Assembly (NCBI GenBank): GCA_022821685.1
Contig: JAJEDD010000012.1
Span: 1 to 60,985, forward strand
Reading direction: 5' to 3'
Origin: Acidimicrobiia bacterium
Lineage (GTDB): Bacteria > Actinomycetota > Acidimicrobiia > Acidimicrobiales > Aldehydirespiratoraceae
Length of the DNA: 60,985 nt
Position numbers and translations under genes: made by a program. Shown here piece by piece: positions 35,930 to 44,167 of this stretch. The notes below the pieces were generated by a model. It did not search any database and was not told where the DNA came from. It worked only from the letters and a program-made list of their open reading frames with translations. Within the stretch, counting starts at the first letter, position 1; each line of letters starts with the position of its first letter.

Positions 35930-37231
35930 TTGGACTATGGCGCGGCCCTGGACCATCTCGAAACCCTGATCAACCACGAGGTCAAGCCGCGGGCGGGCCG
36001 CGTGGCCGGCCTGAGCCTCGACTCGGTGCAGCGCCTCGCCGCCGCCATGGGCGACCCGCAGCGGTGCTACCGCGTGATCCACGTCACCGGCACCAACGGC
36101 AAGGGGTCGACGGTGCGGGTGGTGGCCCGGCTGCTGCAGGAGATGGGCTTGCGAGTCGGCGCCTACACCAGCCCCCACCTGGTGGCCCCCACCGAGCGCA
36201 TCTCGGTGGACGCCGAGCCCATCGACGCCGAGGCCTTCGGTGAGGCCATAGGCGGCGTGGCCCGACTCGCCGACCACCTGCAGATGCGGGCGACCTGGTT
36301 CGAGACGGTGACCGCGGCCGCGCTGGCGCACTTCGCCGACGTGGCGGTGGACGCGGCCGTGGTCGAGGTGGGGATGCTGGGCCGCTTCGACGCCACCAAC
36401 GTGGTGGAGGCGCAGGTCGCCACCATCACCAACGTCGCCATGGATCACACCGACGGTGTCGGCGACTGGCGGCGGGCGGTGGCCGGCGAGAAGGCCGGCA
36501 TCATCAAGCCCGGCTCCACGGTGGTGTGCGGTGAAACCGATCCCCGCATCCGCGACGTGTTCCGGGCCGAGCCCCACGCGGCCATGTTCGAGCGGGGCCG
36601 CGACTTCGGCACGCAGCGGGAGCGGCTGGCGGTGGGCGGATGGCTGGCCGACCTGCGCACCCCCTACGGCAGCCACCGCGATGTGCTCGTGTCGCTGCAC
36701 GGCCGCCACCAGCTCGACAACGTGTCGTTGGCGGTGGCATCTGCGGAGGCGTTCTTCGAGGCGCAGCTCTCCGACGAGGTGATCGGCGAGGCCCTGGCCA
36801 GCGTGAAGGTTCCCGGCCGTTTCGAGGTCGCCCGCCGCGAGCCGCTGGTGGTGTTCGACGGGGCCCACAACCCCGACGGCGCCCGCGCCGCGGCCGGCAC
36901 CCTCAGCGAGGACTTCTCGCCGTCGGGGCGGCGGTTCCTGGTGGTGGGGATGCAGTCGGGCCGCGACGTGGTCGGCGTGCTTCAGGGACTGGAGGCTGCC
37001 AGCGCGGAGGTGGTGCTGTGCTGTACCGCACCCACCGCCCGGGGCATCCCGGCGACGGAGGTGGCTGCCGCGGCGGCGTCGCTCGGCGCGCCGGCCGAGG
37101 CGATCGACGACGTGGGCGCGGCCCTCGACCGCGCCCTGGAACTGGCCGAAGCCGACGACGTGGTGACCGTGACCGGCTCCTTCACCGTGATCGGCGCAGC
37201 CAAGGTAGCCCTGGGCCCGAGCGGCCCGTGA
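35930..37231 (+). CDS. folC: Folylpolyglutamate/dihydrofolate synthase
   Basis: Adds glutamate to folates. The protein is 433 aa from TTG 35930, with GGGAG upstream. The P-loop is [17 protein letters not shown], then [29 protein letters not shown], the [11 protein letters not shown] block and [14 protein letters not shown]. The last residues (LGPSGP) and the TGA stop are coded by the first bases of a repeat array, so the C-terminal end may have been trimmed or changed by the repeat. Confidence 0.94.
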   Translation: MDYGAALDHLETLINHEVKPRAGRVAGLSLDSVQRLAAAMGDPQRCYRVIHVTGTNGKGSTVRVVARLLQEMGLRVGAYTSPHLVAPTERISVDAEPIDAEAFGEAIGGVARLADHLQMRATWFETVTAAALAHFADVAVDAAVVEVGMLGRFDATNVVEAQVATITNVAMDHTDGVGDWRRAVAGEKAGIIKPGSTVVCGETDPRIRDVFRAEPHAAMFERGRDFGTQRERLAVGGWLADLRTPYGSHRDVLVSLHGRHQLDNVSLAVASAEAFFEAQLSDEVIGEALASVKVPGRFEVARREPLVVFDGAHNPDGARAAAGTLSEDFSPSGRRFLVVGMQSGRDVVGVLQGLEAASAEVVLCCTAPTARGIPATEVAAAAASLGAPAEAIDDVGAALDRALELAEADDVVTVTGSFTVIGAAKVALGPSGP

Positions 37232-37370
37232 GCGCCGCGAACGTGAGTGGGAGTGAGCGGAGCTAGCGAGCCGTGAGCGCCGCGAACGTGAGCGGGAGTA
37301 ACCGGCCCGAGCGGCCCGTGAGCGCAGCGAACAGGAGCGGGAGTAACCGGCCCGAGCGGCCCGTAGCATC
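37217..37370. repeat. Dispersed element, copy 8: tandem array of cores between folC and ndk
   Basis: Three reverse-orientation core units of about 45-55 bases each (CCCGAGCGGCCCGTGAGCGC followed by CGCGAACGTGAG or AGCGAACAGGAG, GCGGGAG), plus a fourth start (CCCGAGCGGCCCGTAG). Unlike other copies the terminal inverted repeats are absent and only the core is repeated in tandem. Confidence 0.85.
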
Positions 37371-37376
37371 CCGGCG

Positions 37377-37787
37377 GTGGATCGCACGCTGGTCATCTGC
37401 AAGCCCGACGCGGTCGAGCGCGGCCTGGTGGGCGAGATCGTCGGGCGCTTCGAGCGCAAGGGCCTGAAGCTGGTCGCGGCCGAACTGCGCACCCTCGATT
37501 CCGACGTGCTGGCGCGCCACTACGCCGAGCATGTGGGCAAGGGCTTCTACGACGATCTTGTCGCCTTCATGGGCCGCGGCCCGGTGCTGGCCGCGGTGGT
37601 GGAGGGGCCGCCCGACACTTGGAGCGTGGTCCGCCAGATGATGGGTGCCACCGATCCCATGAAGGCTGCACCGGGGACCATCCGCGGCGATCTCGGCACC
37701 GAGGTCACCGAGAATCTCGTCCATGGCAGCGACTCGGCCGAGTCGGCCCAACGCGAGATAGCGATCTTCTTCCCAGATCTACAGTAG
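37377..37787 (+). CDS. ndk: Nucleoside diphosphate kinase
   Basis: Balances nucleoside triphosphates through a phospho-histidine. The protein is 136 aa. MDRTLVICKPDAVERGLVGE begins the protein; the active-site histidine is H116 in ENLVHGSDSAESA. GTG 37377 has TAGCAT 7 bases upstream, directly after the repeat array, so the mRNA is probably leaderless. Confidence 0.97.
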   Translation: MDRTLVICKPDAVERGLVGEIVGRFERKGLKLVAAELRTLDSDVLARHYAEHVGKGFYDDLVAFMGRGPVLAAVVEGPPDTWSVVRQMMGATDPMKAAPGTIRGDLGTEVTENLVHGSDSAESAQREIAIFFPDLQ

Positions 37788-37839
37788 GAACTTGCAGAAA
37801 CTCATGAAAAACACGGCCCTGAGAGGCCAGTGATGCGAT

Positions 37840-37882
37840 TTGTGCGCCGCCGCTCGCGGTGGTCTACACTCCCGCTAGCGGG
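37840..37882 (+). promoter_or_regulatory. Putative mreB promoter with a 12-bp palindrome
   Basis: TTGTGC (37840-37845) and TACACT (37865-37870) are spaced by 19. Immediately after the -10 box is a perfect palindrome CCCGCTAGCGGG (37871-37882), where transcription would begin. It could be an operator or a 5' hairpin of the mreB leader. Confidence 0.4.
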
Positions 37883-37927
37883 CGGCCGGGTCCTTCACCG
37901 GCGTCCCCATCCGATCGAGGCATCACG

Positions 37928-38947
37928 ATGAGCAAAGCGAGCACGCTTACGGGGCTGGGATGGGTCATGGGCCGCGACATGGCCCTGGATCTCGGCACCG
38001 CCAACACCGTGGCGTACGTGCGCGGCGAGGGGATCGTGCTCGACGAGCCGTCGGTGGTGGCCGTCAACACCCGCAACCGCAAGGTGCTGGCGGTGGGCGC
38101 TGAGGCCAAGAGCATGATCGGCCGCACCCCGTCGCACATCCAGGCCGTCCGCCCCCTCAAAGACGGCGTGATCGCCGACTTCGACATGTGCGAGGAGATG
38201 CTGCGCTTCTTCATCGAGCGGGTCCACCAGCGGCGCTGGACCAAGCCCCGGATGGTGATCGCGGTGCCGTCGGGAATCACCGGGGTGGAGCAGCGGGCCG
38301 TGCAGGAGGCCGCTGAGTCCGCCGGCGCCCGCAAGCCGACCCACATAATCGAGGAGCCCATGGCCGCGGCGATCGGCACGGGGCTCCAGGTGTGGGAGCC
38401 GACGGGCAACATGATCGTCGACATCGGCGGAGGCACCACCGAGGTGGCCGTCATCTCGCTCGGCGGCATCGTGTCGAGCCAGTCGATCCGGGTGGGGGGC
38501 GACGAGTTCGACAACGTGATCGCCCAGTACGTCAAGAAGGAGCACTCCCTGCTGATCGGGGAGCGCACCGCCGAGGAGATCAAGATTGTGCTCGGGTCGG
38601 CCTACCCCCTTGCCCGGGAGGCCAGGGCCGACATCCGGGGCCGAGATCTCGTGAGCGGATTGCCCCGAGTGGTCTCCATCACCACCCAGGACGTGCGCGA
38701 GGGCCTCGAGGAGTCGGTCACCGCCATCTGCGACGCGGTGCGAGGCACCCTCGACCACACGCCGCCGGAGCTGGCCGCCGACATCATGGAGTCGGGCATC
38801 ATGCTGGCGGGCGGGGGCGCGCTGCTGCGCAATCTCGACCAGCGGATAGCCAATGAGACGGGCATGCCGATAAGGGTTGCCGAGGATCCGCTGCTTGCCG
38901 TGGTGAGGGGCTGCGGCCAGATGCTCGACAACCTGGACCAGCGGTGA
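37928..38947 (+). CDS. mreB: Rod shape-determining protein MreB
   Basis: Actin-like ATPase that organises lateral wall synthesis. The protein is 339 aa. The phosphate loops are ALDLGTANTVAYVRG and NMIVDIGGGTTEVAVISLGG; PSGITGVEQRAVQEAAE and GIMLAGGGALLRNLD complete the fold. ATG 37928 has GAGG 7 bases upstream. It heads the mreBCD-mrdA-rodA cluster, so the organism very probably makes a lateral elongasome, which many polar-growing actinobacteria have lost. Confidence 0.96.
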   Translation: MSKASTLTGLGWVMGRDMALDLGTANTVAYVRGEGIVLDEPSVVAVNTRNRKVLAVGAEAKSMIGRTPSHIQAVRPLKDGVIADFDMCEEMLRFFIERVHQRRWTKPRMVIAVPSGITGVEQRAVQEAAESAGARKPTHIIEEPMAAAIGTGLQVWEPTGNMIVDIGGGTTEVAVISLGGIVSSQSIRVGGDEFDNVIAQYVKKEHSLLIGERTAEEIKIVLGSAYPLAREARADIRGRDLVSGLPRVVSITTQDVREGLEESVTAICDAVRGTLDHTPPELAADIMESGIMLAGGGALLRNLDQRIANETGMPIRVAEDPLLAVVRGCGQMLDNLDQR

Positions 38948-39012
38948 GCGGGACGCACCGCGCCGCGCTGCGCAGCGGCATCACAAACCCGCGAATCTCG
39001 TAGTATCGGGCG

Positions 39013-39909
39013 ATGGCGGTCGCCCAGCGCAGCGGGCGGTCCCGCTACCGCCTTCTGCTTCTGCTACTGACCGCGGCCACGCTGCTCACCCTCGACTTTC
39101 GCGGCTTCGGGCCGCTCGAAACGGCCCAGAGCCGGGCGCGAGACGCCCTCGAGCCGGTGGTGTCGGTGTTCGATGCAGTGCTCGGGCCGGTGGCGGAGGT
39201 CTGGACGGTCATGTTCTCCTACAACGACCTCCGCTCCGAGAATGCCGAGCTCAGAGACGAGGTCGACCGGCTCGCCAGCGCCGACATCCGCTCGGCCGCG
39301 CAGCAGGACGCGTTCGACCGGCTCCTCGACGCCACCGGGGTGACCTATGTCGACGACGTGGCACAGCTGACCGCCACGGTGCTGCGCGACTCGCCCGGCA
39401 ATTTCGACGACGACGCCATATCCATCGACGCCGGGCACCGCCACGGGGTGGCGCCGGGCATGGCCGTGGTTACCTCGGCCGGATTCGTGGGCCGGGTGGA
39501 GATCGTGGACGCGGCGTCTAGCACGGTGACCGCGGTGAGCGACCCCGGCCTGGTCATCGGCGTGCGCCTGCTCGACACCGGCGACGTGGGGCTGGGTCAC
39601 GGCATGGCCGGCGATCCGACCCGGTTCGTGGTGGACGCCGGCCTGCGCTGGCCCGAGACCGGGGACCTCACGGAGTTGCCCGCCATCGGCAGCCCGGTGG
39701 TGACCGCGGCCGGGAGCCGCTATCCGGCCGACATTCCGGTGGGCCGGGTGGCGTCGGTCGAGCCGGCCGAGGCGGGTCTGGCGCTGCTTGTGACCGTCGA
39801 GTTGGCCGCAAACGTGGAGGACCTCGGCTATGTCACCGTGCTGCTGCAGGCCCCCACCGACGAGGCGCCGGTCGGCCCCGACTCCCCGTTCCCCCAGGAC
39901 TCGCCATGA
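39013..39909 (+). CDS. mreC: Rod shape-determining protein MreC
   Basis: A bitopic membrane protein linking MreB to the periplasmic synthases. The protein is 298 aa. An N-terminal transmembrane segment (RLLLLLLTAATLLTL), a coiled coil (YNDLRSENAELRDEVDRLAS) and the beta-barrel domain (SIDAGHRHGVAPGMAVVTSAGFVGRV) are seen. TAGTAT lies 6 bases before the ATG, fitting a second, leaderless promoter. The stop overlaps mreD (ATGA). Confidence 0.93.
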   Translation: MAVAQRSGRSRYRLLLLLLTAATLLTLDFRGFGPLETAQSRARDALEPVVSVFDAVLGPVAEVWTVMFSYNDLRSENAELRDEVDRLASADIRSAAQQDAFDRLLDATGVTYVDDVAQLTATVLRDSPGNFDDDAISIDAGHRHGVAPGMAVVTSAGFVGRVEIVDAASSTVTAVSDPGLVIGVRLLDTGDVGLGHGMAGDPTRFVVDAGLRWPETGDLTELPAIGSPVVTAAGSRYPADIPVGRVASVEPAEAGLALLVTVELAANVEDLGYVTVLLQAPTDEAPVGPDSPFPQDSP

Positions 39910-40535
39910 CGGCGCGGCGGCCGGCTGTGACCGCGCCCGTGTCGATGCCGCCGACGGTGTTGCGGTCGCGCCGGCTGCTGGCCGGGAGCCGCATGACCCT
40001 GATCGGGCTGCGGCTCATCGTGGTGTACCTGTTGGCGCTGCTGTTGCAGCTGACGTTCTTCTCGGAGGTGCGGGTGGCTGAAGTGGCGCCCGAGCTGCCC
40101 GCGCTAGTGGCCGTTCTGGCCGGCCTCTTCGCCGGTGCGCGCCACGGCTCGGTGATCGCCTTCTGGGCGGGCCTGCTGTGGGACGTGTACCTCTCGACGC
40201 CGCTGGGGCTGGCCGCGGCCACCTTCGCGCTGGTGGCCTACGCGCTGGGCGCAGTCACCGAGGATCTCTTCCACGACACCCGCATCCAAACCGCGGTGCT
40301 GGTGTTCATAGGCACCGCGGCCACCGTTGCCGCCTACGCCCTGCTGGGCACGGTGGTCGGCCAGCGCGGCCTGATCGAGGACCGCCTGCTGCGGGTGGTG
40401 CTGGTGGCGTCGGCCCTCAACGCCGTGCTCTCGCTGGCGGCAGCGCCCGCCATGCGCTGGGCTCTGGGCATGCGCCGGGCGAAGAGCGAGCGCAAATGGC
40501 GCAAGCCCGCCGAAGCGGCTCGCCGAGGCCGCTGA
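39906..40535 (+). CDS. mreD: Rod shape-determining protein MreD
   Basis: A polytopic inner-membrane protein of the elongasome. The protein is 209 aa with about five hydrophobic segments (LIVVYLLALLLQL, LVAVLAGLFAGA, IAFWAGLLWDVY, LVFIGTAATVAAYALL, VVLVASALNAVLSLAA). AFWAGLLWDVYLSTPLGL is the best conserved block. The C terminus is basic. It is held between mreC and mrdA with overlapping stop/start codons. Confidence 0.9.
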   Translation: MTARRPAVTAPVSMPPTVLRSRRLLAGSRMTLIGLRLIVVYLLALLLQLTFFSEVRVAEVAPELPALVAVLAGLFAGARHGSVIAFWAGLLWDVYLSTPLGLAAATFALVAYALGAVTEDLFHDTRIQTAVLVFIGTAATVAAYALLGTVVGQRGLIEDRLLRVVLVASALNAVLSLAAAPAMRWALGMRRAKSERKWRKPAEAARRGR

Positions 40536-42829
40536 TGGCCTCCAACGGCGCCGACGCCGACGAGCGCCAGGGCTTCCGGCTCTACGTGGTCGGCATTGTG
40601 GCGGTGTGCCTGGTGGCCGCCCTGTTCGCTCGCCTGTGGTACCTGCAGGTGCTCGAGAGCGAGGACCTGCAAGACGCCGCCGCCACCAACATCCTGCGAG
40701 TGGTGTACACCGAGGCGCCCAGGGGCCGCATCTTCGACGCCAAGGGCCGGATCATCGTCGACAATCGGGTGGTCCAGGTGGTGACCATCGACCGCCTGGA
40801 GTTCCGGGCCACCCTCGACGAGTCCGAGCAGCAGGCCGTCCTGCTGGAGTTGGCCGAGATCATCAGCCGCTCGGGCCGCCTCACCAAGGTGCGCCACTTC
40901 GAGGAGCGGCTGGCCAGCCTGGAGTTCGGCCCCTTCGACAACGTGCCGGTGGCCTTCGACATCGACCCCGACCTGCTGGTGTACCTGGGCGAGCGGCCCG
41001 ACCTGTTCCCCGGCGTGGCGGTGGAGGAGCGCACCGTGCGCAGCTATCCCTACGGTGAGGTGGCCGCCCATCTGCTCGGCTACGTGGGCCCGCTCACCCA
41101 AGCGGAGTACCGGGCCCAGAGCGCCCAGATCGATGCGACCGACCCCGGCGCCAAGACCTACCAGCCCGGCGACGAGATCGGGAAGTCCGGAGTGGAGCGG
41201 ATCTTCGAGGACGAGCTGCGGGGCATCCCCGGCGTGCGGGTGTTCGAGGTGAACCGGCTCGACGAGATCGTGAGGGTTCACGACGACCGGGGCCGTGCGC
41301 CGACACCGGGCAACGATGTGCATCTCACCATCGACCTCGACGTCCAGAGCCTAGTCGAGCGCGAGCTGCGGCGGGGCCTCGACGAGGCTCGCAGGCAGGC
41401 GCCCCCCGAAGACGACCCCGCCGCCCCCGACTTCACCGCCTCGTCGGGGGCGGCGGTGGCGGTCGATCCCCGCGACGGCTCGATCCTGGCCATGGCCTCG
41501 TTCCCCACCTTCGATCCCGGCGACTTCGTGAACGGCATCTCGCAGCGGCAGTTCAACGATCTGACCGCGGAGGAGAACTTCTCGCCGATCCTCAACCGGG
41601 CCATTCAGGGCCTCTACCCGCCCGGTTCCACGTTCAAGGTGGTGACCGCCTACGCAGCGATGACCGAGGGGGTGATCGGCGACGACGCCTTCTCGCTGAT
41701 CGGGGTGGACGAGTTCTACAACGACACCGGCACGTACCGCTACCCATACTGCCTGGAGGATTCCGACACCTGCGTGTTCAACAGCCCCTACTGCTGCGAG
41801 CGCGGCGTGGATCTGCGCGACGCCATCACCGTGTCGAGCGACACCTACTTCTACCGGGTGGGCGGCGAGGGCTTCTTCCGGCGAAGGTCGCCCCTCGACG
41901 AGGGCATCCAGGAGTCGGCGCGGGCCTTCGGACTGGGATCGCACACCGGCGTCCCGCTGCCCCACGAGCGCGCCGGGGTGGTGCCCGACCGGGCCTACTA
42001 CGACCTCCAGTTCGACCAGGGGGTGTTCATGCGCAGCGGCGCCCAGTGGTACGCGGGCGACACCATCAACCTGGCCATCGGCCAGGGCAACTTGCTGGCC
42101 ACCCCGCTGCAGGTGGCCAACACCTACGCCGCGGTGGCCGGCGAGGGGAAGCTCCACCAGCCCAACATCGCCACCAAGATCACCGACCGCAGCGGCGAGG
42201 TTCTCGAGGAGTTCGGGCCGAGGCTGCTGCGGGAGCTGGAATGGCCCGCCGAGGTGGCCGAGCCGCTGCTCGACGGGCTCAACGGCGTCACCGCCTTCAA
42301 CCTGCCCAGTAGCTCCGGCGGCGAGGCCCTGCTGCGGGGCACGGCCTATGAGGCCTTCAACCTTCCGGCCGAGGGCGGCGTCGACTTCCCCCTGGCCGCA
42401 TGGCCGGTGGCGGGCAAGACCGGCACGGCTGAGAAGCAGGGAAGGGCCGATTTCGCCTGGTTCGCGGCCTTCGGCCCGGCCCCTTGGCCCGAGCGCGGCT
42501 ATGACCACACGCCCGAGGTGGTGGTGGCCATGGTGCTGGAGGAGGCCGGATTCGGCGGCGATGTGGCCGCGCCGGCGGTGGCTCGGGTGCTGCTCCCGAT
42601 CGCCACCGAGACCGTCGAGCGGGCCCGCACCGCCCGGGAGGTGGACGTCTGCTACGGCGAGGTCCAGCAGTTGGCGGCCTTCCTCGAGGGGGTGCGCATC
42701 GGCGAGATCAAGGTCGACGAAGACGGCGAGCCCATCTCCGAGACCCGCCCCGAGCTCTCCGAGGACTGCTCGGAGCTGGTCGGCGGCGAATCCGAAGTGG
42801 AGCGCCTCGGACTGGACGCGCTGCTGTGA
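40535..42829 (+). CDS. mrdA: Penicillin-binding protein 2 (elongation transpeptidase)
   Basis: Cross-links peptidoglycan in the elongasome, paired with RodA. The protein is 764 aa, longer than the usual 600-680. One N-terminal transmembrane helix (YVVGIVAVCLVAALFARLWY) is followed by the dimerisation domain (EAPRGRIFDAKGRIIVDN) and the transpeptidase domain. The active-site serine is in YPPGSTFKVVTA, the second motif is SSDTYFYRVG and the third is AGKTGTAEKQG. A cysteine-rich segment (CLEDSDTC and YCCERG, about residues 405-430) precedes the second motif. ATG 40535 overlaps the mreD stop by one base; an in-frame extension upstream is possible. Confidence 0.93.
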   Translation: MASNGADADERQGFRLYVVGIVAVCLVAALFARLWYLQVLESEDLQDAAATNILRVVYTEAPRGRIFDAKGRIIVDNRVVQVVTIDRLEFRATLDESEQQAVLLELAEIISRSGRLTKVRHFEERLASLEFGPFDNVPVAFDIDPDLLVYLGERPDLFPGVAVEERTVRSYPYGEVAAHLLGYVGPLTQAEYRAQSAQIDATDPGAKTYQPGDEIGKSGVERIFEDELRGIPGVRVFEVNRLDEIVRVHDDRGRAPTPGNDVHLTIDLDVQSLVERELRRGLDEARRQAPPEDDPAAPDFTASSGAAVAVDPRDGSILAMASFPTFDPGDFVNGISQRQFNDLTAEENFSPILNRAIQGLYPPGSTFKVVTAYAAMTEGVIGDDAFSLIGVDEFYNDTGTYRYPYCLEDSDTCVFNSPYCCERGVDLRDAITVSSDTYFYRVGGEGFFRRRSPLDEGIQESARAFGLGSHTGVPLPHERAGVVPDRAYYDLQFDQGVFMRSGAQWYAGDTINLAIGQGNLLATPLQVANTYAAVAGEGKLHQPNIATKITDRSGEVLEEFGPRLLRELEWPAEVAEPLLDGLNGVTAFNLPSSSGGEALLRGTAYEAFNLPAEGGVDFPLAAWPVAGKTGTAEKQGRADFAWFAAFGPAPWPERGYDHTPEVVVAMVLEEAGFGGDVAAPAVARVLLPIATETVERARTAREVDVCYGEVQQLAAFLEGVRIGEIKVDEDGEPISETRPELSEDCSELVGGESEVERLGLDALL

Positions 42830-42896
42830 CCCCCACCCCCACGGAACCGACGCGCCGCGGTGTCTCGGGCCGCGTCGCCTGGAAGGCTGTCAACCT

Positions 42897-44063
42897 GTGA
42901 CCGCCACCGCCACCGAACCGGCGCGCCGCAACGCCTCGCCCGATCCGTGGTGGCTGCTGGTCGACCCGTTCCTGATCCTCGCCGCGCTGGCCACCGCGGC
43001 CATTGGGTCGGTGCTGGTGTATTCGGCCACCAGGGGAGTGGTGAGCGACTTCACCGAGCCCAGCACCGACTACCTCGAGCGCCAGGTGCTGTTCATCGTG
43101 ATGGGGGTGGTGGTCGGAGTGTGCGCCGCCTTCGTGTCGCCCCGGCTGATGCGCAGGCTCTATCCGCTGGCCTACGCGGCGATGCTGGCCGCGCTGTGGC
43201 TGGTGCTGCAGGTGGGGGTGGAGGTCAACGGAACGAAGGGCTGGTTCTCGCTGGGCGCGTTCAGGATGCAGCCGTCGGAGCCCGGCAAGCTGGTGGTGAT
43301 CATCGGGCTGGCCCTGCTGCTGTCGCCCCGTCGGAGCGAGGTGGGCCTGCGGCGGGTGCTGGCCGCGGTGGGGTTGGCGGCGGCGCCCACCGCCCTGCTG
43401 CTCCTGCAGCCCGACCTGGGAACCACGCTGGTGTATCTGGTGGTGGCGGTGGTCATGGTGGTGGTGAGCGGGATCAAGGCCCGCTGGATTGCCCTGCTCG
43501 CCATCGTGGCGGTGGCGGGCACCGTGGGGGTGTACCGGTCTGATGCGCTTGCCGAATACCAGGAGGCCCGCCTGCGGGTGTACCTGTTTGAGTCCGACGT
43601 CACCGACGAGTCCGCCAGCTACGCCTTCAACGTTGAGCAGGCCCAGATCGCCATCGGCAACGGGGGGCTGCGGGGGCAGGGCCTGTTTCAGGGAACCCAG
43701 ACCCGGTCCGACCTGGTGCCGCAGCAGCAGACCGACTTCATCTTCACTGTGGCCGGCGAGGAGCTGGGCCTGCGGGGTGCCTCGGTGCTGCTCGGCCTGC
43801 TCGCGGTGCTGCTGTTTCGGGTGTGGCGCACGGCCCAGCTCGCCCCGACCCCCTTCGAGCGGCTGATGTGCACCGGGATCTTCGCCATGCTGCTGTTCCA
43901 GACGTTCCAGTCGGTCGGCATGACCATGGGGATGATGCCGGTGACTGGCATCCCGCTGCCGCTGGTGAGCTACGGCGGATCGTCGATGCTCACCACCATG
44001 GCGTCGCTCGGGCTCGTGGCCGGCGTCTACCGCCGCCGCCTAGACATCGAAGGGATGCGCTAG
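42897..44063 (+). CDS. rodA: Rod shape-determining protein RodA
   Basis: A SEDS-family lipid II polymerase that makes glycan strands with PBP2. The protein is 388 aa with ten membrane segments. Motifs are GTKGWFSLGAFRMQPSEPGKL (with the key W and E/K), LQPDLGTTLVY (catalytic Asp), FIFTVAGEELGLRGA and GIPLPLVSYGGSSML. GTG 42897 has GGAAGG about 10 bases upstream. Its TAG stop is the first triplet of a repeat element. Confidence 0.95.
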   Translation: MTATATEPARRNASPDPWWLLVDPFLILAALATAAIGSVLVYSATRGVVSDFTEPSTDYLERQVLFIVMGVVVGVCAAFVSPRLMRRLYPLAYAAMLAALWLVLQVGVEVNGTKGWFSLGAFRMQPSEPGKLVVIIGLALLLSPRRSEVGLRRVLAAVGLAAAPTALLLLQPDLGTTLVYLVVAVVMVVVSGIKARWIALLAIVAVAGTVGVYRSDALAEYQEARLRVYLFESDVTDESASYAFNVEQAQIAIGNGGLRGQGLFQGTQTRSDLVPQQQTDFIFTVAGEELGLRGASVLLGLLAVLLFRVWRTAQLAPTPFERLMCTGIFAMLLFQTFQSVGMTMGMMPVTGIPLPLVSYGGSSMLTTMASLGLVAGVYRRRLDIEGMR

Positions 44064-44139
44064 AGGCCGACCTTGCGAGGCCGTGGGCTGTGATGCCGGG
44101 GTGTGGGCGGTCGTGAGCGCAGCGAAGGTGAGCGGGCGA
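44061..44139 (-). repeat. Dispersed element, copy 9 (degenerate) after rodA
   Basis: TAGAGGCCGACCTTGCGAGG, CCGTGGGCTGTG, then GTCGTGAGCGCAGCGAAGGT and GAGCGGG. The order matches the reverse element with internal losses. Confidence 0.65.
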
Positions 44140-44167
44140 TATGGTGCTCAGCCCGTAGACTGCCCCG

